From a marine actinobacterium MedAcidi-G3 (GTDB taxonomy: Bacteria; Actinomycetota; Acidimicrobiia; Acidimicrobiales; Poriferisodalaceae): 64,000 nucleotides of DNA. Positions 28,669 through 38,432 of the stretch are shown here, one piece after another (the stretch's first letter is position 1; each line of letters starts with the position of its first letter). The stretch covers positions 62,001 to 126,000 of the forward strand of contig JUEP01000006.1 in assembly GCA_000817105.1 (NCBI GenBank). Reading direction: 5' to 3'. A program made the position numbers and the translations under genes. Below the pieces are notes generated by a model. It worked only from the letters and a program-made list of their open reading frames with translations. It made no database searches and was not told the DNA's origin.

Positions 28669-29468
28669 AGTTTAATTGCGCCAACATCGCCTTGGAGGTT
28701 GAGGTAACAGGCACTGGTGAGCCTGTACTGATCATCCATGGATTCACCGGTTCTGGTTCAGCAATGGCACCGTTAACCGAGCTTTTAGGTGGCACTCGAA
28801 TAGCCCCGGACCTCATCGGTCATGGTCGAAGCGAATCTCCCATCTCTTTGGATCCCTATTCTCTTAAGAACATCTCGCTACAACTGTCATCGCTAATGAA
28901 GCAACTCGATGCTTCTCCAGCATCAATAATCGGCTATTCACTCGGCGGTCGAATAGCACTGACTTTTGCTTTATCCCACCCAGAAATGGTGAAGTCGTTA
29001 GCTCTTATTGGCACAAGTCCTGGCATCAGCAATGGTCAAGAACGGGAACGACGTTTGAAACACGACCATGAACTTGCGGCCTCGATTTCGGAGGCTGGTA
29101 TTGGGAAGTTCATCGACACTTGGGTCGCGATGCCTATGTGGGAAAGCCTCCGACAGAGTCTGACCCCCGAGCAGTGGCACGATTCGATCACACAACGAAC
29201 TGCAAACCATCCACTCGGTTTAGCCAATAGTCTCAGAGCCAGCGGCACGGGCGCGATGCCTCCACTGCATGACATTCTTGAGGATTTAGGTGCACCTACA
29301 TTGCTGATCGTGGGAGAACAAGATTCGAAGTTCTTGCACATCGCAAAAGAAATGGCTCCAAGAATTCCTAGAGCAAGGATTGAAATAATCGCAAATTCCG
29401 GCCATGCCACCCACCTGGAACAGCCCCACGCAACGGCCGAAGCAATCATGCAACACTTCTCATGCTAA
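28665..29468 (+). CDS. menH: SHCHC synthase (alpha/beta hydrolase of menaquinone biosynthesis)
   Basis: MenH eliminates pyruvate from SEPHCHC. This 267-residue alpha/beta hydrolase has the oxyanion segment IIHGFTGSG, nucleophile elbow GYSLGGR, Asp in GEQDSKF and His in GHATHLEQP. Other alpha/beta hydrolases share these, so the name depends on its place between menD and menC with overlapping reading frames on both sides. Confidence 0.9.
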   Translation: MKFNCANIALEVEVTGTGEPVLIIHGFTGSGSAMAPLTELLGGTRIAPDLIGHGRSESPISLDPYSLKNISLQLSSLMKQLDASPASIIGYSLGGRIALTFALSHPEMVKSLALIGTSPGISNGQERERRLKHDHELAASISEAGIGKFIDTWVAMPMWESLRQSLTPEQWHDSITQRTANHPLGLANSLRASGTGAMPPLHDILEDLGAPTLLIVGEQDSKFLHIAKEMAPRIPRARIEIIANSGHATHLEQPHATAEAIMQHFSC

Positions 29469-30436
29469 TAACTCTTAACGAGAGAACGCTGCAACTTCGA
29501 AGCCCGATAGCAACAGCACACGGCACAACGACGCATAGGAAAATCATCGAAATTACCGTTCAACAAGATGGGTTTTTCGGATACGGAGAATCCGCGCCGC
29601 TCCCTGGCTTCGGCCTAGAGACATTCGAAGAGACGCAAGCCGCCTTAGCAGAATGGTCGAAAAATCCTCATTCCCTCCCTACTCTGCCAGCCGCATTGAG
29701 CGGTGCTGCAACAGCTCTCGATTATCTGGAACAGTCGAAATCGCAAATCGGTCTACCCGCGGGATCCGTAGCAGTGCAGGCTCTGGTTAGCGCAACGAAT
29801 ATTTCTTCGTTAGAGAAGCAAATTACTGATGCGATAAACGACGGCTACAGCGCTGTGAAATTAAAGGTGGCAGCAAGTGACGCCATGACAGATATCAAAA
29901 GGATCGACATCGCGGTCAAGCTTATTGATAACCAAGCGGTGCTTCGGCTAGACGCTAACGGAGGGTGGACAACACGAGAAGCACTTGATGTGCTGACAAG
30001 CACAAACACCAGTCGCGTCGCACTCGTAGAAGAACCAACATCGGACCCTGAAAACTGGCAACAGATATACGAAGAAACGGGTATCTGCATCGGCGCTGAT
30101 GAACATTTAACAGACCAAGCGCAAATCAATCGTCTCGTTGACTTAGAGGCAGCCCAAACCTTTGTCCTAAAGCCATCGGTATTGGGTGGACCACCACCCA
30201 CACGCGAGATTGCGTCCGAAGCTGCGCGCAACAACATCAACGTCATCATCTCATCATTCCTAGATGGGCCAATAGCCCTGCGGGCAGCTAGGGATTTAGC
30301 GTTGGAGTTAGCGCCCCTTGAAATTCATGGCCTCGGCACCGCTCCTCTTTTCGTGGAAGATTTACCTATCGATGTTCAGCCCGTTAACGGATATCTCCGG
30401 CGTCCGCAGACGAACGCCCCAAAGACTTTCATTTAA
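29462..30436 (+). CDS. menC: o-Succinylbenzoate synthase
   Basis: MenC is an enolase-superfamily dehydratase. Residues to note are the catalytic lysine in AVKLKV, metal ligands in LRLDANGGW, VEEPT and GADEHL, and the second lysine in VLKPSVLGG. It has 324 residues, a usual length for the actinobacterial type. It overlaps menH by 7 bases and the convergent menE by 4 bases. Confidence 0.93.
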   Translation: MLITLNERTLQLRSPIATAHGTTTHRKIIEITVQQDGFFGYGESAPLPGFGLETFEETQAALAEWSKNPHSLPTLPAALSGAATALDYLEQSKSQIGLPAGSVAVQALVSATNISSLEKQITDAINDGYSAVKLKVAASDAMTDIKRIDIAVKLIDNQAVLRLDANGGWTTREALDVLTSTNTSRVALVEEPTSDPENWQQIYEETGICIGADEHLTDQAQINRLVDLEAAQTFVLKPSVLGGPPPTREIASEAARNNINVIISSFLDGPIALRAARDLALELAPLEIHGLGTAPLFVEDLPIDVQPVNGYLRRPQTNAPKTFI

Positions 30437-31533
30437 AGTAAGTGGCGTTGTATCTTCCCGAGAGCCGTTTTCGGAAGTTGGTCAGTCAATTCCAACGATC
30501 TCGGAGCGCAATAAGCGGGTAGGGAACTCTTTACCAAATCTCTTAAATCCTCCAGCACAGGTGTGTCGGCATCAGGAACTACTACCGCTACCACCGATTC
30601 GCCCCATTCAGGGTCTGGACGCCCGACTACTGCGCATTCGCGGACTCCTACCGCCTTGTTTAATATCTGCTCAATCATGACAGGCCACACATTCTCTCCA
30701 CCTGTGATGATCATGTCCCCCATACGTCCACGTACCGTCAAAATACCGTTGTCGTCCAACTCTCCTGCATCGCCAGTTGGATACCAACCATCTTCAGTAA
30801 TGGGATTTTCGCCATTTCTGTAACACCTAAAGAGCATCGGACAACGAATCTGGACTTCACCATCAACAGCACGCAATTCGACATTTTCAAGTGCCCGTCC
30901 GTTATACACAACCCCGCTCCCGGTTTCTGTCATTCCGTAAGTCGCGATGACATTGTCAGGGCGATCAATAGGCACAGACGCGCCACCGACAAGCACTCGT
31001 CGAAATAGTCCTGTCTCTACACGTTGCATCGCGGTGGGGACCAGCGAAATTAGAGTCACGCCGTGTTGCGCCGCAGTAATTGTTTTTTCAGCATCAAAGC
31101 CATCATGAACTTCTAGAGACACTCCAGAGTGAAGTGCTCGAACTAGTACAGAAAATCCACCGACGTGGCTTAAAGGCAAACAAGCAAGCCACTTGTCGAC
31201 AGCAGGGTCAGCTTCCAAAAAAGCATTGGTCGCTTCGGCGTTAGCAATTAACGCCTTATGTTCAAGAACAACTCCTTTAGGTCGACCAGTACTGCCGCTA
31301 GTCGCGACAACCAAAGCATCATCCGATTCGACCGGTCGTCCAGACAACAAAGAAGTCCCTGATGAATCAATTACAACCGAGGCTTCCATTTGCTCGACTA
31401 GCTCTACCTGAGCGTTCTGGGGCAACCGTTGATCTATCGGCAACACAGCATCGCCGTCGTCCCATATTCGTTGAACTGTTTCTACAAACTCGGGGCCACC
31501 CGGCATGCATAGAGCTACAAGACGATTCACCAT
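30433..31533 (-). CDS. menE: o-Succinylbenzoate-CoA ligase, compact form
   Basis: MenE activates OSB to OSB-CoA. This AMP-forming ligase has only 366 residues, like the compact mycobacterial MenE, because the N-terminal subdomain is short. P-loop ATSGSTGRPKGV, A5 TYGMTETGS, A7 GWYPTGDAG, hinge RMGDMIITGGENV and C-terminal TALGKIQR with the catalytic lysine are all present. It converges on menC with a 4-base overlap, and the gene-order context supports the call. menB, menA and menG are not in the window. Confidence 0.93.
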   Translation of the reverse strand: MVNRLVALCMPGGPEFVETVQRIWDDGDAVLPIDQRLPQNAQVELVEQMEASVVIDSSGTSLLSGRPVESDDALVVATSGSTGRPKGVVLEHKALIANAEATNAFLEADPAVDKWLACLPLSHVGGFSVLVRALHSGVSLEVHDGFDAEKTITAAQHGVTLISLVPTAMQRVETGLFRRVLVGGASVPIDRPDNVIATYGMTETGSGVVYNGRALENVELRAVDGEVQIRCPMLFRCYRNGENPITEDGWYPTGDAGELDDNGILTVRGRMGDMIITGGENVWPVMIEQILNKAVGVRECAVVGRPDPEWGESVVAVVVPDADTPVLEDLRDLVKSSLPAYCAPRSLELTDQLPKTALGKIQRHLL

Positions 31534-31551
31534 GATGACGTTACCGGTGAT

Positions 31552-32289
31552 CTAGAAAGCACGAATCAACAAACTGACAGTGCAGGCAGCAATGATTGTG
31601 CTCACTGCTAAATCAAATCGCACTGCGTTGAGTTTACGACCGATTCTGATTCCGAACGGGAGCGTTATAGCAACAACTAACGACGCCAACATTGATCCGA
31701 TAATGCGTTGACTTGACCATTGGTTAGTAGCGGTGAGGGTGATTATTTGAGTAATTCCCGTCAACAGAAAAACCGCTGTATTGGACACCACGAATCGCTC
31801 ACGCGAAACACCCAAGCCTTGAAACCAGGCGGCAACGAGCGGACCAGAGATACCGGTTGCACCCTGCGCTAGTCCACATGTCAGAGCCACAGGCATCTTG
31901 CCCCATTTCCGGACGTTCGGTGACCACGTAGGTTCGCTAGCAGTAAATTTCCAGACCAAAAAAGTTGTTAACACCAAAGCAAGCAGAAGAAATAACAGCT
32001 GATCATCGATTCGAGGTAACAGCCATACACCAATAAGCGCCCCTAGAGATCCAAGTGCAGCGAACATTACAAGACCTTCAGCGAAGCGAAGATCCCCGCG
32101 ATGTTCCCTAACTAACATCGCATTACTTACAGCAGTAGGGGCGGCCATGATTACAACGGCATCTTGAACTCCAACAAAGGACGCAATCACAGGGACTGCT
32201 GTAAGAGGTAACCCAAGACCAGTCGTGCCCTTTACCAACGAACCAAGAATCACCGCCGCAGCAACGATCAATAGTTCATATACGTTCAC
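31552..32289 (-). CDS. TauE/SafE-family membrane transporter
   Basis: This 245-residue protein has about seven or eight hydrophobic helices and the TauE/SafE start (GSLVKGTTGLGLPLTAVPVI) with a second internal repeat (CGLAQGATGISGPLVAAWF). The family exports sulfonates, sulfite or organic anions. Its start overlaps the psuG stop by 4 bases, so it is cotranscribed with psuG. Whether it moves a product of nucleoside breakdown is unknown. Confidence 0.85.
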   Translation of the reverse strand: MNVYELLIVAAAVILGSLVKGTTGLGLPLTAVPVIASFVGVQDAVVIMAAPTAVSNAMLVREHRGDLRFAEGLVMFAALGSLGALIGVWLLPRIDDQLLFLLLALVLTTFLVWKFTASEPTWSPNVRKWGKMPVALTCGLAQGATGISGPLVAAWFQGLGVSRERFVVSNTAVFLLTGITQIITLTATNQWSSQRIIGSMLASLVVAITLPFGIRIGRKLNAVRFDLAVSTIIAACTVSLLIRAF

Positions 32290-33185
32290 GGTGTAGCTAT
32301 CTCAACAGCAATCTGGCCAGCAATGTCAGCGTTGTGTTCAGCCAACGCAAGGTTTGCTGCAACACTCTCACCCTCAGTTGCTTTCTCTACAGCGGCAAGA
32401 ACGTGAGGCGTGACTTGTGGCCCAGCTAGTCCTCGAAGGCGCACCTCCGTCAGACTGTTTTCAATTGCTTGGTTGATCCGAGAAGAATCCAGTTCAGCTT
32501 CTAGCGGGATCGGTACGACAACGAGAACACCACCTTGCCCGAGATCTCTTCGATCACAATGAAGCTCAGCCGCTTCAGTCGCGTCTTCGACCCGATGCAA
32601 AATCTGCAAACCGGACTCACGGGTATAAAAAGCTGGAAAGTCACGAGTTCGCCACCCAACGACGGGGACAGATTGGGTCTCTAAATATTCCAAGGTGCGC
32701 GGTAAATCTAGAAAAGCCTTAGCCCCTGCGCTCACTACGGTAACCGGGTATTGCGCAATGGCATTGAGATCTGACGAGATGTCGCCTGTGATCTGACTTT
32801 CCCGATGAACTCCACCAATTCCTCCCGTGGCAAAAACATCTATCCCGACTTTGTGAGCGATCAAAACACTCGATGAGACAGTCGTTGCCCCAGCAACAAT
32901 TCTCTGCGAACTCGCAACAGCCAAATCTCGAGCCGCCACTTTAACCGTGGCACCGAGAACACGTTCGTGGAGTTGTTCTGGCACACCTGCCCAAATCACC
33001 CCATCCAGCACTGCTGTTAGCGCAGGGACTGCCCCTGATCGGCGAACAGCTGACAGACACATCTGAAGGGCTTCGGCATTGAAGGGAGACGGCAGTCCGA
33101 AGGTAGAAAAGATTGTTGATTCCAAGGCCACAACTGCCTGTTGAGCCTGAATCGCCGTTTTCACTTCATCGCCTAAGACAATCAC
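32286..33185 (-). CDS. psuG: Pseudouridine-5'-phosphate glycosidase
   Basis: PsuG splits pseudouridine 5'-phosphate reversibly to uracil and ribose 5-phosphate. The family motifs are VALESTIFSTFGLPSPFN with the catalytic Glu, the lysine in ATVKVAARDLAVA, FATGGIGGVHRESQ, SAGAKAFLDLPRTLEYLET and the Asn in SVAANLALAEHNAD. The length is 299 residues. It diverges from upp with 65 bases between the starts. The kinase PsuK, needed to phosphorylate pseudouridine, is not in the window. Confidence 0.93.
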   Translation of the reverse strand: MIVLGDEVKTAIQAQQAVVALESTIFSTFGLPSPFNAEALQMCLSAVRRSGAVPALTAVLDGVIWAGVPEQLHERVLGATVKVAARDLAVASSQRIVAGATTVSSSVLIAHKVGIDVFATGGIGGVHRESQITGDISSDLNAIAQYPVTVVSAGAKAFLDLPRTLEYLETQSVPVVGWRTRDFPAFYTRESGLQILHRVEDATEAAELHCDRRDLGQGGVLVVVPIPLEAELDSSRINQAIENSLTEVRLRGLAGPQVTPHVLAAVEKATEGESVAANLALAEHNADIAGQIAVEIATP

Positions 33186-33250
33186 TCAAGCCTCCTTGAT
33201 AAATACAGCATGTCAGTGATGCGGTATCGGGTCGCGTCTGCTTCTACTCT

Positions 33251-33880
33251 GTGGTCGTGTTTAGCGTTGTAGAACATCCTGTAGTCATAGCCTGGACTGA
33301 TCGTTTGCGGTCTATCGAAACTGGAAACGAAGAGTTTCGCCGATTGTTGAGTCAGATCGGCCAACTCATGGTTCCATACGCAACCCAGGATTTACCGACT
33401 GAAGAAATAGTGGTCGACACACCTCTCGCCGAGACTAAGGGTCGACAGCTTCGAGGCGGCACACCGGTAGTTATCTCTGTGCTTCGCGCTGGTAACGGCT
33501 TACTCGACGGAGTCTTAACGATATTTTCTGACGCCGACGTCGGCGTCATCGGTCTCGTTCGAGACCACGAAACTTTGGAGGCGGTTGAATATCTAGTGAA
33601 ACTGCCATCTTTGTCGGGTCGCCACGTGCTGGTCGTTGATCCAATGTTGGCCACAGGGCACAGCGCTGTTGCGGCTCTAAATCGAGTTAATGAACAAGAT
33701 CCGGCAAGTGTCACCTTCATGTGCGTAGTGGCTGCTCCAGAAGGAGTGGAGCACCTGCAAGTGCACCATCCAAATGTGCGGGTAGTAACCGCAGCCCTTG
33801 ACGAGGGATTGAACAGTTCCGGCTATATTTTGCCAGGGCTTGGTGACGCCGGTGACCGTCTCTATGGAACTGACGCATGA
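33251..33880 (+). CDS. upp: Uracil phosphoribosyltransferase
   Basis: Upp makes UMP from uracil and PRPP. The PRPP motif VLVVDPMLATGHSA and the C-terminal uracil-binding motif YILPGLGDAGDRLYGT are clear, along with RAGNGLLDG. The length is 209 residues. The start is GTG at 33251. It overlaps the next gene mtnA by 4 bases and is divergent from psuG, whose product is uracil. Confidence 0.94.
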   Translation: MVVFSVVEHPVVIAWTDRLRSIETGNEEFRRLLSQIGQLMVPYATQDLPTEEIVVDTPLAETKGRQLRGGTPVVISVLRAGNGLLDGVLTIFSDADVGVIGLVRDHETLEAVEYLVKLPSLSGRHVLVVDPMLATGHSAVAALNRVNEQDPASVTFMCVVAAPEGVEHLQVHHPNVRVVTAALDEGLNSSGYILPGLGDAGDRLYGTDA

Positions 33881-34932
33881 AACGTCCAACACCTCCGATC
33901 GAATGGGCTGGGGATCACATTCGAATTATTGATCAAACTCTTTTGCCTGCAGAGGTAAAATTTATTGAAATAAGAAGCGCCAGCCAAGCAGTAGATGCGA
34001 TTCAAAGATTGGCTATTCGCGGCGCTCCAGCGCTCGGGGCCTTCGGTTCTTTGGCCTTGGTTGTTGCTCTTGATGAGATCGAACCGGAGTCTCTGTCGCA
34101 AGCACGGACCAGACTCGAGGAATGCAGGACTTTAATTGGCGATGCAAGACCAACCGCAATCAATCTTCGATGGGCGGTTGACCGAGTGATTGATCAGGCC
34201 ACAAAAGATGGCAGCGACCTGACCTCACTAAGAAGTGCTTTAATTCGCGAAGCACAGGCGGTAGCAGATGAAGACAAGGCTGCATGTGACGAGATCGGTC
34301 GGCTCGGACATGAACTATTGCGCGATGCCAATGTTATTGGCACCCACTGCAACGCAGGCCGCTTAGCAACCGCCGGATCTGGAACAGCCCTGGCCCCTAT
34401 GTATGCCAAAGCACAGGCAGGCGAGCCTCTCCGCGTTCTGGCTTCTGAAACCCGGCCGCTGTTACAAGGTGCGCGATTAACTGCATGGGAACTGGACGAC
34501 GCAGGCATAGACGTGACCGTGGTTCCAGATGGCGCGATGGCTTCAACGGTTCTGTCCGGCCAAGTTGATGCTTATATCGTTGGCGCAGATCGAATCGCGG
34601 CTAACGGTGATGCGGCAAACAAGATCGGTACGGTCGGGCATGCCTTGGCAGCCCGAGAGGCTGGAATTCCTTTTTACGTCGCGGCTCCCACCTCAACTAT
34701 TGACTTTAAACTGGCGAGCGGTGAGCAGATAGAAATAGAACAGCGAGATGCAGTTGAGGTTCACGAAATTCAGGGCAGCAGACTAACTCCCCAAGGAGTC
34801 GATGCTTTTAATCCAGCATTCGACGTGACGCCACATCACCTAATTACGGCAATCATCACCGAAGCAGGGGTTCTACGCCCACCGTTTAGAGATTCAATAG
34901 CCGAGGCATTTAAGCAAGTCGGAGGCAGCTAA
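33877..34932 (+). CDS. mtnA: S-methyl-5-thioribose-1-phosphate isomerase family
   Basis: MtnA isomerises 5-methylthioribose 1-phosphate to the ribulose form; relatives act on 5-deoxyribose 1-phosphate. The 351-residue protein has IRGAPALGAFG, the catalytic cysteine in THCNAGRLAT (about residue 158) and the catalytic Asp in VGADRIAANGD (about 238). The next gene is a class II aldolase fused to an SDR, starting within the last base of mtnA. This context favours a DHAP-shunt-like use over the full methionine salvage pathway, since no mtnB, mtnC or mtnD is present. Confidence 0.93.
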   Translation: MKRPTPPIEWAGDHIRIIDQTLLPAEVKFIEIRSASQAVDAIQRLAIRGAPALGAFGSLALVVALDEIEPESLSQARTRLEECRTLIGDARPTAINLRWAVDRVIDQATKDGSDLTSLRSALIREAQAVADEDKAACDEIGRLGHELLRDANVIGTHCNAGRLATAGSGTALAPMYAKAQAGEPLRVLASETRPLLQGARLTAWELDDAGIDVTVVPDGAMASTVLSGQVDAYIVGADRIAANGDAANKIGTVGHALAAREAGIPFYVAAPTSTIDFKLASGEQIEIEQRDAVEVHEIQGSRLTPQGVDAFNPAFDVTPHHLITAIITEAGVLRPPFRDSIAEAFKQVGGS

Positions 34933-36905
34933 TGAAAAATTTATGGAACGCCGATGAAGCTGCAAAGTTTTCGGGAGCATTAGGTGAATGCGTATACGGG
35001 TCACGACTACTCGGAGCTGAGTCATCTTTAGTGCTTCACGGAGGAGGAAACACTTCAGTAAAGGCCTCCGAAACTGACATACATGGTGATCCGGTAGATG
35101 TGTTGTACGTCAAAGGCAGCGGTTGGGATCTTGCGACTATCGAGCCTCAAGGGTTCGCTCCACTTCGCCTGGACGCTGTTAAACGCTTGGCAGAATTACC
35201 TTCTCTCTCCGATACCGAAATGGTTAACCAGTTAAGGCTCAACCTGCTCGATGCCTCTGCTCCGAATCCATCCGTAGAAGCAATATTGCACGCCTCTTTG
35301 CCATTCATTGCCGTGCAACACACTCACGCCGACGCCGCTTTGGCTTTAACCAACACCAACGATGGAGAGCAACGAGTCCGAGAACTGTGGGGAACGTCTG
35401 CGGTCATTGTGCCTTACGTAATGCCAGGATTCGACTTGGCCAAAGCATGCGCCGTGGAATTCGATAGGCAAGCAAATGGTGACACGGTCGCAATGGTGTT
35501 GATGAACCATGGGGTTTTCACTTTCGGTCAAACCACCGAGCAGGCTTACAACAAAATGATTGAGGTAATCACGGAGGCTGAGGACTACCTGATTCAACGA
35601 GCAGGCGTAGATATCAAGCGGTCGGCGATAGCGGCGAAGCCTCTATCCGCCGGTGGCTCAGCTCTAGACCAAGCAACTCTTCGAAATGAACTGTCTCGCA
35701 CAGCTGGTCGTTCTATGTTGCTAGTGCGCACCCCTAATGAGCGAGCAAATAGTTTCGCAGCACGCTCTGATCTTAGGGAAATTGCGTCCCGCGGGCCTGC
35801 GACACCCGATCACATAATCAGAACAAAGCAATTCCCGCTTATCGGCCGCGACATCCAAGAATTCGTCTCGAATTATCACAGTTACTTCGAGCGGAATCAG
35901 AGTCGGTTTCCAGGCGTTCAAGAATTAGATCCGGCCCCGCGAGTAGTTCTTGATCCCGACTTAGGTCTGTTAACCGCTGGCACCAAAATCCGTGAATGCG
36001 AAATAGCATCAGATATTTATCTCCACACCATTGATGTGATTGAAGCATCTGAGGGACTCGGTGGGTTTGTGGCCCTACCTGAAACTGACCTCTTCGAGGT
36101 CGAATACTGGGAACTAGAGCAAGCAAAGTTAGCTAAATCAGGTGGGTCACCTGCTTTAGCTGGCGAAGTGGCATTGGTAACAGGTTCTGCATCTGGGATT
36201 GGCCGAGCGTGTGCCGATGCGTTAATCAGACAAGGCGCAGCAGTAATCGGGATAGACCTCAACACGTCAGGCGATCCTGCTAATCCTTCGCTATTAGAAC
36301 TATCAGCTGATGTGACCGACCGGGAATCTTTGACTGCCGCAGTTCAAGCTGGGGTTGAGCGTTTCGGGGGAATCGACATAGTTGTTGCTGCTGCAGGAAT
36401 TTTTGGTTCTTCAAACGAAATAGCGGAGATTGTGGAGACCGATTGGGAAACAACCCTGTCGGTGAATTTGAATGGGGTCAGCAATTTACTCCACGCAACT
36501 CACCCATTCCTTACTTTGGCACCCGCCGGTGGGCGAGTTTTAATCATTGGCTCTAAAAACGTTCCTGCCCCCGGAAAGGGAGCGGCTGCATATAGCGCCT
36601 CCAAAGCAGCAGTTACACAATTAGGTCGAGTAGCTGCACTTGAATGGGCCGAAGACGGAATAGTCGTGAACATGATCCACCCAGATGGTGTTTTTGACAC
36701 GGGGTTGTGGTCACAAGAGCTTGTCGAACAAAGAGCCGCAAATTATGGAATCACCGCTGATGAATACAAACGAAGAAATCTTCTCGGAAAAGAAATTACT
36801 AGCAACGACATCGGTGAATTAGTCGCAGCGATGTCTGGTGATTTATTTCGTCAAATAACCGGGGCACAAATCCCTATTGATGGTGGAAGTGACCGCGTCA
36901 TCTGA
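34932..36905 (+). CDS. Fused class II aldolase / short-chain dehydrogenase
   Basis: The 657-residue protein has an N-terminal class II aldolase/adducin domain (about 1-400) with LHGGGNTSVK, the zinc histidines in QHTHADAA and LMNHGVFTFG. A C-terminal SDR domain (about 410-655) has LVTGSASGIGRA, the catalytic Ser in IIGSKN and YSASK. The same fusion is known as rhamnulose-1-phosphate aldolase/lactaldehyde dehydrogenase. No rhamnose genes are nearby; instead its start shares the last base of mtnA. An aldolase cutting 5-methylthioribulose or 5-deoxyribulose 1-phosphate to DHAP and an aldehyde, with the SDR processing the aldehyde, fits the context. Confidence 0.88.
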   Translation: MKNLWNADEAAKFSGALGECVYGSRLLGAESSLVLHGGGNTSVKASETDIHGDPVDVLYVKGSGWDLATIEPQGFAPLRLDAVKRLAELPSLSDTEMVNQLRLNLLDASAPNPSVEAILHASLPFIAVQHTHADAALALTNTNDGEQRVRELWGTSAVIVPYVMPGFDLAKACAVEFDRQANGDTVAMVLMNHGVFTFGQTTEQAYNKMIEVITEAEDYLIQRAGVDIKRSAIAAKPLSAGGSALDQATLRNELSRTAGRSMLLVRTPNERANSFAARSDLREIASRGPATPDHIIRTKQFPLIGRDIQEFVSNYHSYFERNQSRFPGVQELDPAPRVVLDPDLGLLTAGTKIRECEIASDIYLHTIDVIEASEGLGGFVALPETDLFEVEYWELEQAKLAKSGGSPALAGEVALVTGSASGIGRACADALIRQGAAVIGIDLNTSGDPANPSLLELSADVTDRESLTAAVQAGVERFGGIDIVVAAAGIFGSSNEIAEIVETDWETTLSVNLNGVSNLLHATHPFLTLAPAGGRVLIIGSKNVPAPGKGAAAYSASKAAVTQLGRVAALEWAEDGIVVNMIHPDGVFDTGLWSQELVEQRAANYGITADEYKRRNLLGKEITSNDIGELVAAMSGDLFRQITGAQIPIDGGSDRVI

Positions 36906-36918
36906 AAACGGGCATGTC

Positions 36919-38430
36919 CTAATCAGTAATACCCGCCATTAATAGACCGATCTTTTCGCGGTTGGCTTCCTGAGCATCCACGACATCCATTATCTGGCCG
37001 TCATATAGCACTGCGATCCGGTCTGAAAGACCTAATATTTCGTCGAGTTCCGCCGAAACAAGCAACACAGCAGCACCTTTGTCTCTTTGCTCGAGAATGC
37101 GACGATGGATGAACTCGATAGCACCGATATCGATGCCTCGAGTTGGTTGAGCAGCAATTAACAGTTTGATGTCATCACTGAATTCTCTGCCCACTATAAG
37201 TTTCTGTTTATTACCGCCACTCAGACTAGATACCGGTACCGAGGTACTAGGAGTTCTTACATCAAACTCCTCAACAACTCCCTCTGCGTGACGTTTAATA
37301 ACATCTCGCCGGAGCAGACCCCGTATGGAGAAAGGTTTACGGTGATAGCGGTTGAGGACAGAATTCTCATCAAGAGAATAAACACCAATGACACCGTGCT
37401 TTTCACGGTCTTCCGGAATATGAGCAACTCCTTTTTCGGAAATCTGTCTGACGGACCCAGTGGTAAATTCGTCAGCACCGATCTTCATTGCACCCGATGA
37501 CAAATCTCGAAGTCCCGTGACTGCTTCGACTAACTCTCGTTGACCATTTCCTTCGACTCCCGCAACACCTAGAATTTCCCCTTCGCGAACTTCAAAACTT
37601 ACTTCATTGAGAGCAACCTGACCCCGGTCATCCTCAACCGAAAGCTTGTCGACTTTGAGAACCACATCTCCGGGCTCTGCAACCGACTTTTCAACTCGTA
37701 ACACCACGCTTCTTCCCACCATCATCTCGGCGAGGCCACTCTCAGTTGTTTCATCGGGTGTGGTTTGTCCCACAACCTCTCCATTGCGCAAAACCACGAT
37801 GTCATCCGCGACTGCAAGCACTTCACGCAACTTGTGAGTAATGAACACGACTCCAAGCCCAGTTTGAGTTAGCTCGCGAAGTACCCCGAGTAGGTGGTCA
37901 GCTTCTTGAGGGGTCAAGACTCCAGTGGGTTCATCCATTATCAGCACATCAGCGTTCCGATAAAGTGCTTTCAATATTTCCACCCGCTGCTGCATGCCAA
38001 CCGGAAGATCTTCCACCACAGCATCAGGGTCTATCTCTAACCCATACCCCTGAGATAGCTCGACAACACGGCGTCGAGCTTCAGCTATATCAACAAGACC
38101 TCTGCGAATCGGTTCCGCTCCGAGCACAATATTTTCCACCACTCGCATCGGAGGCACCAGCTGAAAATGTTGATGAACCATACCTATGCCCCGCGAGATC
38201 GCATCATCTGGGCCTCGGAGATCAACTTTTTCACCTTTAATGATTACGTGGCCTTCATCAGGCCGGTACATGCCAAACAAAATGTTCACAAGGGTGCTTT
38301 TACCCGCTCCGTTTTCACCTAGTAGCGCAAGAATTCGGCCTTTTTCCAAATGCACGGAAACATCGTTATTAGCAAGCACGCCAGGAAAGCGCTTCGACAC
38401 ATTCCGTGCTCCGAGAAGAATGTCTGACAC
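36919..38430 (-). CDS. ABC transporter ATPase for nucleosides (two nucleotide-binding domains)
   Basis: This 503-residue protein carries two ABC domains. The first has Walker [10 protein letters not shown] and the unusual signature [13 protein letters not shown], typical of ATPases that work with BMP-family binding proteins. The second has a degenerate Walker A ([12 protein letters not shown]) and signature SLSGGNKQK, as in RbsA-like proteins. The start is GTG at 38430 after AAGGGG, right after the permease stop. It completes a four-gene importer running from 41627 to 36919. Confidence 0.93.
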   Translation of the reverse strand: MSDILLGARNVSKRFPGVLANNDVSVHLEKGRILALLGENGAGKSTLVNILFGMYRPDEGHVIIKGEKVDLRGPDDAISRGIGMVHQHFQLVPPMRVVENIVLGAEPIRRGLVDIAEARRRVVELSQGYGLEIDPDAVVEDLPVGMQQRVEILKALYRNADVLIMDEPTGVLTPQEADHLLGVLRELTQTGLGVVFITHKLREVLAVADDIVVLRNGEVVGQTTPDETTESGLAEMMVGRSVVLRVEKSVAEPGDVVLKVDKLSVEDDRGQVALNEVSFEVREGEILGVAGVEGNGQRELVEAVTGLRDLSSGAMKIGADEFTTGSVRQISEKGVAHIPEDREKHGVIGVYSLDENSVLNRYHRKPFSIRGLLRRDVIKRHAEGVVEEFDVRTPSTSVPVSSLSGGNKQKLIVGREFSDDIKLLIAAQPTRGIDIGAIEFIHRRILEQRDKGAAVLLVSAELDEILGLSDRIAVLYDGQIMDVVDAQEANREKIGLLMAGITD

Positions 38431-38432
38431 AA

